A stretch of 6,931 nt of DNA from Clostridiales bacterium (GTDB lineage: Bacteria > Bacillota > Clostridia > Lachnospirales > Lachnospiraceae): positions 1 through 6,931 of the forward strand of contig JAJPYU010000036.1 in assembly GCA_021204765.1 (NCBI GenBank), read 5' to 3'. Position 1 is the stretch's first letter; every line of letters starts with the position of its first letter. The position numbers were made by a program, and so were the translations under genes. Below the pieces are notes generated by a model. The model was not told where the DNA came from and ran no database searches. It saw nothing but the letters and a program-made list of their open reading frames with translations. Of this stretch, positions 1 through 4,883 are shown piece after piece.

Positions 1-13
1 TGTGATCAAATAG

Positions 14-54
14 TATAATTTTGTAAATTAAATTTATATTTACATAAAGAAGGG
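14..54 (+). promoter_or_regulatory. Promoter -10, operator-like dyad and RBS for the first GTPase gene
   Basis: TATAAT at 14-19 is a consensus -10 box; its -35 would lie to the left of the window, so it cannot be checked. Just downstream is a perfect 7-bp inverted repeat, TGTAAAT (22-28) and ATTTACA (38-44), separated by 9 bp and spanning 23 bp. It covers the predicted transcription start, where a repressor would act. GAAGGG at 49-54 is a good Shine-Dalgarno site, 6 bases before the ATG at 61. COG0523 genes with His-rich loops are often controlled by Zur or other Fur-family repressors, whose sites have this size. The bases do not match a Zur box I know, so the regulator is inference. Confidence 0.5.
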
Positions 55-60
55 ACAGAA

Positions 61-1188
61 ATGACAAAAATTGATATTATATCAGGATTTTTAGGTGCCG
101 GGAAGACGACGCTAATCCGGAAGCTCCTGGAGGAGGTACTCCAGGGAGAACAGGTGGTCCTGGTGGAGAATGAGTACGGCGAGATCGGTATCGACGGAGG
201 ATTTCTGCAGGACTCCGGGATACAGATAAAGGAGCTGAATTCCGGCTGCATCTGCTGTACGCTGGTAGGCGATTTTAACCGGAGCTTAAATGAGATCATA
301 GCGACTTATCATCCCGACAGGATACTTATCGAGCCCTCCGGCGTGGGCAAGCTCTCCGACGTCATGTCCTCCGTGAAGGCTGTTGAGGAGGATCACGAGG
401 GCGTGAAGCTCAATGCCCTGGTGACGGTGGCCAATGCACTTAAGGCTGCCAAGCAGATGAAGGCTTTCGGGGAGTTTTTCAATAACCAGATCGAGAGCTG
501 CACTACGGTGGTCTTAAGCCGCACTCAGAGCATGACCCAGGAGAAGCTGGATCTCTGTGTGGATATGATAAGGAAGCTGAACCCGAAAGCCGCTATCATC
601 ACCACACCCTGGGATGATATCACCGGAGCACAGATACTGGAGGTCATTGAGGGACAGAAGTCCTTTATGGATGAGATGATGGCAGAGGTGGAGGCCTCCC
701 ACGGCCACGATCATGACCATGAGCATCATCACCACCATGACCATGATCACGATCATGATCATGGACATCATCACGATTACGACGAGGATGATCACGAACA
801 TCATCACGGCCACGATGAGGATGATCACGAACATCACCATGATCATGACGACGATGACGAGTGCGGATGCGGCCATGACCATCACCACCATCATCATGAC
901 GGCCATGATGCCGACGAGGTCTTTATCAGCTGGGGACGCGAGACTGCCCATAAATTCACGCCGACTCAGATCGAGACAGCCCTCAAAGCTTTCTGCGATA
1001 CTGAGGACTACGGCAACGTCCTCCGCGCCAAGGGAATGGTCCCCGCTGAGGACGGCAGCTGGATCTATTTCGATATGGTGACGGGCGAGTACGACATCAG
1101 GACAGGGGAGCCCCAGTACACCGGGCGCCTCTGCGTAATCGGGACGGATATAGATGAAGCCGGACTGGATGCACTCTTTGGCCTTTAA
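61..1188 (+). CDS. COG0523 (CobW/P47K, G3E) GTPase with long His-rich metal-binding loop
   Basis: A 375-residue putative metallochaperone GTPase of the CobW/YciC/HypB-related G3E class, cytoplasmic by its lack of a signal peptide or membrane segments. Visible motifs are Walker A GFLGAGKTT at residues 9-17, the switch-like ENEYGEIGID at 36-45, the family signature G-C-I-C-C (Cys63, Cys65, Cys66), and the Walker B-like LIEPSG around Glu91-Gly94. The usual NKxD guanine-specificity motif reads SRTQ (153-156), so nucleotide preference may be unusual. Residues 214-282 hold 34 histidines, many Asp/Glu and a CGCG, a metal-storage or delivery loop, probably for zinc, nickel or cobalt. The remainder (about 286-375) fits a CobW C-terminal domain. 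The ATG at 61 has GAAGGG 6 bases upstream. It is followed 90 bases later by a second, divergent GTPase on the same strand, so an operon is likely. The family assignment is firm; the metal is inference. Confidence 0.93.
   Translation: MTKIDIISGFLGAGKTTLIRKLLEEVLQGEQVVLVENEYGEIGIDGGFLQDSGIQIKELNSGCICCTLVGDFNRSLNEIIATYHPDRILIEPSGVGKLSDVMSSVKAVEEDHEGVKLNALVTVANALKAAKQMKAFGEFFNNQIESCTTVVLSRTQSMTQEKLDLCVDMIRKLNPKAAIITTPWDDITGAQILEVIEGQKSFMDEMMAEVEASHGHDHDHEHHHHHDHDHDHDHGHHHDYDEDDHEHHHGHDEDDHEHHHDHDDDDECGCGHDHHHHHHDGHDADEVFISWGRETAHKFTPTQIETALKAFCDTEDYGNVLRAKGMVPAEDGSWIYFDMVTGEYDIRTGEPQYTGRLCVIGTDIDEAGLDALFGL
784..849 (+). repeat. 33-nt tandem duplication inside the His-rich loop
   Basis: Two adjacent 33-base units (784-816 and 817-849) each encode E-D-D-H-E-H-H-H-x-H-D. 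The first 20 or so bases are identical apart from a synonymous change, and the ends differ slightly. This indicates recent in-frame growth of the metal-binding loop by slippage or duplication. Loop length is therefore likely to vary between strains. Confidence 0.8.
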
Positions 1189-1278
1189 ACTGAAGTAAAG
1201 CTCACTGGACACATCTTCCGAACCACAGCTTTGGCTGGTGTGAGAGAGCGCTGCAGATAATAACAAGAGGAAAAAAGT

Positions 1279-2223
1279 ATGGACATACCTGTATATTTAT
1301 TCACCGGCTTCATGGACAGCGGCAAGACCACTTTTGTGCAGGAGACCCTGGCGGAGAACGACTTCGGCGTCGGTGCCCGCTCCCTGATCATCGCCTGCGA
1401 GGACGGCGAGGTGGAGTACGATGAGCAAAAGCTTCTGGAGAAGCAGGTCTCTGTGATAGGCGTGGACTCCGAGGAGGAGTTTACCCCCGAGTTTCTTGCG
1501 GACTGTGACGCGACTATGCGCCCGGATCAGGTCTTTATAGAGTACAACGGTACCTGGGAGGCCGCGAAGATCATGGAGATGAAGCTCCCCTCAGGCTGGC
1601 AGATCGTCCAGGTCCTCACCACTATCGATGCCTCCACCTATGAGCTCTACCTCACTAACATGCGTGTCATGATGATGGAGCAGGTCTGCGCCTCGGATGT
1701 TGTCATATTCAACCGCTGCACCGACGAGACTCCCAAGGGAAAGTTCCGCCGCACAGTCAAGGGCTATAACCGCAAGGCACAGATAGTCTATGAAAATGCC
1801 GACGGCACCATAGACGAGGATTTCATGGAGGAGCTCCCCTATGATATAAACCAGGATTTCATCGAGATCACTGACGCCGACTACGGCATCTTCTACCTGG
1901 ACGTCCAGGACGACCCGAAAAAATACGAGGGCAAGACCATCAGATTCCTGGCTCTCGTCTACCGCCCGGAGAAGATGGGAAAGAAGCCTGTTTTTATACT
2001 CGGCCGTTTTGCCATGACATGCTGCGTACAGGATATACAGTTCATCGGATTAAAATGCAAGTACGACAGGGCCGAGACCATACCCCACAAATCCTGGGTC
2101 TGGGTCACGGCGACGATACACGTGGAATTTGCGAAAGAGTACCGCGGCAAAGGACCTGTCCTTTACGCGGATGAAATAGAGCCGGCGGAGGCTCCTGCCG
2201 ACGAACTTGTATATTTCACATGA
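1279..2223 (+). CDS. Divergent COG0523-like GTPase fused to a YcgQ/DUF1980-type C-terminal domain
   Basis: A 314-residue cytoplasmic protein. The N-terminal part (about 1-205) is a G3E-type P-loop domain: Walker A GFMDSGKTT at 10-18, a Walker B-like FIEYNG around Glu88-Gly91, and NRCTD at 145-149 where NKxD is expected. The CxCC signature of COG0523 is absent; the equivalent switch segment reads CEDGEVEYDE. From about residue 208 the sequence changes character: KYEGKTIRFLALVYRPEKMG, then RFAMTCCVQD (243-252), a GL, a WV and a final E-P-x-x-P-containing tail. This pattern matches the C-terminal domain of the YcgQ/TIGR03943 (DUF1980) proteins, usually partners of a YcgR-type permease. Start: AGAGGA at 1266-1271, 7 bases before ATG. 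It lies 90 bases after the CxCC GTPase and is probably co-transcribed. Its function is not established; a role in metal allocation or membrane-linked cofactor handling is inference. Family membership of the C-terminal part is from pattern recognition only. Confidence 0.85.
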   Translation: MDIPVYLFTGFMDSGKTTFVQETLAENDFGVGARSLIIACEDGEVEYDEQKLLEKQVSVIGVDSEEEFTPEFLADCDATMRPDQVFIEYNGTWEAAKIMEMKLPSGWQIVQVLTTIDASTYELYLTNMRVMMMEQVCASDVVIFNRCTDETPKGKFRRTVKGYNRKAQIVYENADGTIDEDFMEELPYDINQDFIEITDADYGIFYLDVQDDPKKYEGKTIRFLALVYRPEKMGKKPVFILGRFAMTCCVQDIQFIGLKCKYDRAETIPHKSWVWVTATIHVEFAKEYRGKGPVLYADEIEPAEAPADELVYFT

Positions 2224-2312
2224 TCTCACATACGCAAATGCAAAGAACAAACAGAGCTTTTGAGAAAACGTAAGCGGGGGACTGCGTTAGAAGAGCTTGA
2301 TTTGAGCGATAA

Positions 2313-2432
2313 GCGACGAGAATACGGCTATGGTGGAGATTTTGACTGCTTGCAGGCAAAAATCTCTGTCCATAGCCGCATTTGAGTGCAACGGACACCG
2401 AAAAATGCAAAGCATTTTGAGGTGCTCGTCGC
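2313..2432. repeat. Nested palindromic element between convergent genes
   Basis: Three inverted repeats are arranged as a branched structure. The outer stem is GCGACGAG (2313-2320) with CTCGTCGC (2425-2432). Inside is a long hairpin: CGGCTATGG (2325-2333) with CCATAGCCG (2370-2378), continued by GAGATTTT (2336-2343) with AAAATCTC (2359-2366), and a CTG/CAG tip. A small hairpin, AAAATGC/GCATTTT, lies at 2402-2418. TTTGAG occurs near each segment (four times in 2224-2446). On the plus strand the outer stem is followed by an AT-rich tail with six Ts (2443-2448), so it may act as a terminator for the GTPase operon. It could equally be a dispersed palindromic or MITE-like repeat, or a structured RNA. 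No protein gene is visible in 2224-2446. Confidence 0.65.
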
Positions 2433-2446
2433 ATTTTAAATATTTT

Positions 2447-2803
2447 TTATTCCTGAGGAGGCAGCAGTATCACGAGCATCTGTGCAGTCGTAGGTCCGAT
2501 ATTCGTGATCATCTTCCCATAGTTGGATGCGATGTGTACACTGTCACCTGCATTGAGGATAGTCTCGACTCCGTCCTCACCCTTGAAGCACATGGTTCCC
2601 TCGATAATGTAGTAAATGGACTCAGCCGGGTTCTTGCCCATATCGGTGCCGCCGCCGCTGGGGAGGAAGTGGGACAGTCCGTTGATGAGGCGTCCGCCGT
2701 CCACGTCAGCGGGATCATGGAGTCTGCACAGCTTGCAGTCATTGTGCAGCGGAGCAGTGTAAGTGTAGTATTCGTCTTTCTTGGTAATCTTGTAACCAGC
2801 CAT
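2447..2803 (-). CDS. Small single-domain cupin lacking the usual His metal ligands
   Basis: A 118-residue cupin-fold protein. Cupin motif 1 is recognisable at about 50-69 (GGGTDMGKNPAESIYYIIEG), and motif 2 at about 86-103 (GDSVHI...MITNIG). The HxH of motif 1 is replaced by residues within TDMGK, and the motif 2 His is also missing, while the Glu (61) and the glycines remain. It may thus bind a small molecule without metal, or use other ligands such as Cys23, Cys26, His20, His29 or His45. The open frame extends to a GTG at 2815, but the ATG at 2803 is preferred because AAAGGTGG (2812-2819 on the complementary strand) lies 8 bases before it; the GTG is inside that site. It is divergent from the nitroreductase unit. 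I cannot assign a substrate; a role in redox or aromatic metabolism would be a guess. Confidence 0.87.
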   Translation of the reverse strand: MAGYKITKKDEYYTYTAPLHNDCKLCRLHDPADVDGGRLINGLSHFLPSGGGTDMGKNPAESIYYIIEGTMCFKGEDGVETILNAGDSVHIASNYGKMITNIGPTTAQMLVILLPPQE

Positions 2804-2920
2804 AAAATGTACCACCTTTCTTTAATGTGTGTTATTGCAATGGATACTGTTCACACAATAGACAATACAGCTATACGGATACTAAAAGCTTGCCTGAATG
2901 TACAAATATAACTGTTCTGA

Positions 2921-2938
2921 CTACCTGTGTGACAGTAG
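2921..2938. promoter_or_regulatory. Dyad near the cupin transcription start
   Basis: CTAC-c-TGT and ACA-GTAG (2921-2938) form a 7-bp inverted repeat with one bulged base around a 3-base centre. It sits a few bases downstream of the transcription start predicted for the cupin promoter, so it is a candidate repressor site. It is short and imperfect, so the confidence is low. Confidence 0.3.
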
Positions 2939-2948
2939 ACATATATTT

Positions 2949-2977
2949 AGTATACATATCTGACGCCATAAAATCAA
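2949..2977 (-). promoter_or_regulatory. Sigma-A type promoter for the cupin gene
   Basis: On the minus strand, TTGATT (2977-2972) and TATACT (2954-2949) are separated by exactly 17 bases. Transcription would start near 2942, giving a leader of about 140 bases before the cupin ATG at 2803. The hexamers match the consensus well (TTGATT 4/6, TATACT 5/6). No closer convincing promoter was found. Confidence 0.55.
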
Positions 2978-2997
2978 TCATTTTGTACATATCAGAC
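2953..2997. repeat. Two direct 12-bp repeats overlapping the cupin promoter
   Basis: TACATATCTGAC (2953-2964) and TACATATCAGAC (2986-2997) differ at one base and are 33 bp apart, about three helical turns. One lies in the spacer of the cupin promoter and the other just upstream of its -35 box. This is the geometry of a cooperative regulator binding one DNA face. A weaker, broken copy may exist near 2900-2921. Confidence 0.45.
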
Positions 2998-3086
2998 TAA
3001 TATTTTAGAAAAAATTTGTATTATTCGGTTAAAATTTATAAAGCAACCTTGCTTGAAAGCACCCGCATAGCAGGAATCTGCCCGCC

Positions 3087-3115
3087 TTGTACTTTGAAAA
3101 AGGTTTTGATATAAT
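3087..3115 (+). promoter_or_regulatory. Extended -10 promoter for the ProX remnant / nitroreductase unit
   Basis: TGATATAAT at 3107-3115 is a perfect extended -10 (TGn plus TATAAT). A weak -35, TTGTAC (3087-3092), is 17 bp upstream. Transcription would start near 3122, exactly where recognisable ProX homology begins. The transcript would run through the remnant and a hairpin leader into the nitroreductase gene at 3502. No equally good promoter was seen between 3391 and 3501. Confidence 0.65.
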
Positions 3116-3120
3116 ACATA

Positions 3121-3390
3121 GAGCAGAGAAATTCGCCCAGACTCTCATTTGCCAAAGAAGAATATATGCTAAAGCTGCTCAACCTCCATCCCGGGTCTGT
3201 GAGTATCCTGGGATTGATGAATGATACGGACAATAAGGTACAGCTTCTGATAGACAGGGAGGTTGTTGAATGCGAATATCTTGGATGCCATCCCTGCGTG
3301 AATACCTCCAGTATGAGGCTTCGTACTACGGATGTCCTGGAGAAGGTCCTGCCGGCTATACATCATACATATCAGGTCGTTGATTTATAG
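3121..3390 (+). pseudogene. C-terminal remnant of a ProX/YbaK-type prolyl-tRNA deacylase
   Basis: In one frame, from about 3121 to the TAG at 3388-3390, the translation reads RLSFAKEEYM..., LHPGSVSILGLMND, LLIDREVV, HPCVNT and ends HTYQVVDL. This is the order and spacing of the C-terminal half of free-standing prolyl-tRNA editing proteins (ProX, YbaK/EbsC superfamily), which hydrolyse mischarged alanyl-tRNA(Pro). About 70 N-terminal residues that a full protein of roughly 160 residues would have are missing, and a stop (TAA, 3112-3114) lies just upstream in frame. No N-terminal half was found in other frames before it. The GxxxP loop of the superfamily also reads GSVSI, without its proline. 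The first ATG, 3166, has only a poor SD. The piece is probably non-functional, yet it follows a good promoter, so a transcript or an 74-residue peptide is possible. Confidence 0.77.
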
Positions 3391-3410
3391 ACAGGCTGGA
3401 GTGCTCTCCT

Positions 3411-3442
3411 GCCGTTTGGAGATGCAGGCAAAAGCAAACGGC
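3411..3442 (+). promoter_or_regulatory. Hairpin in the nitroreductase leader
   Basis: GCCGTTTG (3411-3418) pairs perfectly with CAAACGGC (3435-3442) across a 16-base loop. It lies between the ProX remnant stop and the nitroreductase start. No T-run follows, so it is not a classical terminator; an mRNA stability or processing element is possible. Confidence 0.35.
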
Positions 3443-3501
3443 TCATGGCATGGAATATATTTATTATAGACTTTTGGAATTAAGCGAGGGGGCGATGGGA
3501 T

Positions 3502-4752
3502 ATGTCTGATTACAGTAAAATACGAGAAGAAATATATGGGGAGACTACGGATGCTATTCGTGAGCTCTTTGACAGGAAATCTGTGAGGGCCTTTGAGAAG
3601 AGGGAGATCGGTGAGAGGGAAAGACAGCAGATATTTTATGCAGCCGCGGAGGCACCCAGCGCAGGATGTCAGCAGCTATATACAATATTGGATATCAGGG
3701 ATCAGGAGATAAAGGATAAGCTGGCCGTCAGCTGTGATAATCAGCCCTTTATAGCCGAGGCGCCTATGGTGTTGGTTTTCTGTGCAGACTGTAAGAAGTG
3801 GCAGGATGCATATATTGAGGCCGGCTGTTCCCCCAGGCAGCCCGGTGCCGGAGATCTGATGCTGGCAGTGACGGATACGGCTATAGCAGCGCAGAATGCG
3901 GTGGTAGCGGCAGAAAGCCTGGGTATTGGCTCCTGTTATATCGGTGACATAATGGAGCAATGCGAGACCCACAGGGAACTGCTCCATCTGCCGGAATATG
4001 TTTTTCCGGCGGTGATGGTGGTCTTCGGATACCCTGCAGATCGGCAGGATAAGCGGGAGAAGCCCCGGCGGTTTGACATGGAGCACGTTGTATTCGAAAA
4101 TGTCTATCCGGAGACTTTTGACTGCAGGGAAATGCTTAAAAGGCGCTGTGGTGAGCTGTCATATGAGGAGTGGACCGGGCGCTTCTGCAAGCGCAAATAT
4201 AATTCTGATTTTTCGCGGGAAATGACACGGTCCGCGGAGAAATATCTGGAGGATTTTGCTGATGATTACAGAAAACAGCAGCTGGATCATGCAGGGACTG
4301 GAGCGGAACAGGTTCAAAAACCAGGTGGAGGAAGAGTGATGGACAGATCAAAATTACTTTTTGATTCGGATCAGTATTTGGAAAAGGCGGGACAACTGAG
4401 AGCAGACCGGACGGTGCATTACAACTGTGCCCAGGCGGTGATAATCCCCTTTGCTAAGGAGTGCGGTATCAGCGAGAATAAGGCATTTGCCCTGGGAATG
4501 CATTTTGGCGGCGGAATGAAGATGGGTTCCATTTGCGGTGCTGTTGCCGGGGCGGCCATGGTCATCGGCATGATGGGCGGAGGCGACCAGGAATATCAGG
4601 CATTTCTCAGAGCTATGAAGGAGCACCATGGGGATAAGCTGGACTGTGCAGTGCTTTTGAGAAAAAATGCAGAGGCCGGAGGAGGCCGCAAGACTCACTG
4701 CGATGGGATGATATACGAAGCCATTGAGAATATCGTGAACTGTTTGCAGTGA
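3502..4752 (+). CDS. Nitroreductase-family flavoprotein joined in frame to a C_GCAxxG_C_C protein
   Basis: A 416-residue open frame with two domains. Residues about 18-180 are a nitroreductase-fold FMN oxidoreductase: DRKSVRAF (24-31) for FMN phosphate contact, APSAGCQQ (51-58), SLGIGSCYIG (139-148) and VFGYP (174-178). These enzymes reduce nitro compounds, quinones or flavins with NAD(P)H; the substrate is unknown. Residues 181-265 are a helical extension rich in charged residues. From Met280, a C_GCAxxG_C_C domain carries spaced cysteines at about 309, 345 (in GSICGAVAGA), 382 and 400. It is a putative redox or metal protein normally encoded alone. AGGGGG at 3487-3492 is 9 bases before ATG. 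The linker (about 266-279, G/A/Q-rich) looks like out-of-frame translation. Shifted by one base, the same DNA reads GLERNRFKNQVEEE and stops at TGA (4337-4339), overlapping the second ATG. The fusion is thus probably a recent indel or a sequencing error. Confidence 0.85.
   Translation: MSDYSKIREEIYGETTDAIRELFDRKSVRAFEKREIGERERQQIFYAAAEAPSAGCQQLYTILDIRDQEIKDKLAVSCDNQPFIAEAPMVLVFCADCKKWQDAYIEAGCSPRQPGAGDLMLAVTDTAIAAQNAVVAAESLGIGSCYIGDIMEQCETHRELLHLPEYVFPAVMVVFGYPADRQDKREKPRRFDMEHVVFENVYPETFDCREMLKRRCGELSYEEWTGRFCKRKYNSDFSREMTRSAEKYLEDFADDYRKQQLDHAGTGAEQVQKPGGGRVMDRSKLLFDSDQYLEKAGQLRADRTVHYNCAQAVIIPFAKECGISENKAFALGMHFGGGMKMGSICGAVAGAAMVIGMMGGGDQEYQAFLRAMKEHHGDKLDCAVLLRKNAEAGGGRKTHCDGMIYEAIENIVNCLQ
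4327..4341 (+). promoter_or_regulatory. Internal ribosome binding site and start at the fusion junction
   Basis: GGAGG at 4327-4331 is 7 bases before ATG (4339-4341), an ideal SD arrangement inside the long open frame. The overlap TGATG (4337-4341) supplies a stop for the alternative frame and the start of the C_GCAxxG_C_C domain, typical of translationally coupled genes. Confidence 0.7.
4339..4752 (+). CDS. C_GCAxxG_C_C family protein, likely also made from its own start
   Basis: Starting at the internal ATG, this gives a 137-residue protein with the normal size of C_GCAxxG_C_C family members (PF09719/TIGR01909). It has a conserved Cys in YNCAQA, the GxxCGAVAGA core, and later cysteines in LDC and THCD, with glycine-rich turns (FGGGMKMG, MMGGGD). 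These are putative redox-active or metal-cluster proteins with unproven function. In this window it is in frame with the upstream nitroreductase, but its private SD and ATG argue that it is, or recently was, a separate gene coupled to it. It may be made both free and as part of the fusion. An electron-transfer partnership with the nitroreductase is inference from linkage. Confidence 0.65.
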   Translation: MDRSKLLFDSDQYLEKAGQLRADRTVHYNCAQAVIIPFAKECGISENKAFALGMHFGGGMKMGSICGAVAGAAMVIGMMGGGDQEYQAFLRAMKEHHGDKLDCAVLLRKNAEAGGGRKTHCDGMIYEAIENIVNCLQ

Positions 4753-4883
4753 TACAATTTGGAGGTAATGTTATTATACAGCCCACGGACGGATATTCAG
4801 ACAGCGGGGAGAAAATGGGATACACCTTTAAGAGTATGCGGTACAAGCCGCTGTAAGGTATAGCGACTTTGTCTGTTCATGAT

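Noticed and set aside
700..870. Cluster of GATC/TGATCA sites as a regulatory or replication signal
   Set aside because: Explained by the His-Asp codon pattern of the metal-binding loop.
713..1081. Plus-strand Met/Thr/Ile-rich frame within the first GTPase gene
   Set aside because: Out-of-frame reading of the same His/Asp repeat; no motifs and no SD.
514..1266. Long minus-strand open frame of 250 codons opposite the first GTPase
   Set aside because: It is the antisense of the His-rich region: CAT/CAC codons read as ATG/GTG, giving a Met/Val-rich nonsense protein. The plus-strand gene has full family motifs.
1189..1278. Possible hairpin between the two GTPase genes
   Set aside because: The CACAGC/GCTGGTG pairing is short and bulged with no T-run; not enough to call a terminator or processing site.
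2330..2911. Plus-strand frame of 193 codons across the cupin gene and palindrome
   Set aside because: Antisense to the well-supported cupin gene and starts inside the palindromic element; no family features.
3036..3366. Two short minus-strand frames across the ProX remnant
   Set aside because: The plus strand shows clear ProX-like sequence in order; the minus frames have no recognisable features.
4768..4863. 31-codon plus-strand ORF after the nitroreductase stop, preceded by GGAGG
   Set aside because: The GGAGG is only 2 bases from the ATG, too close for initiation, and the peptide resembles nothing I know. It could be a remnant but cannot be supported.
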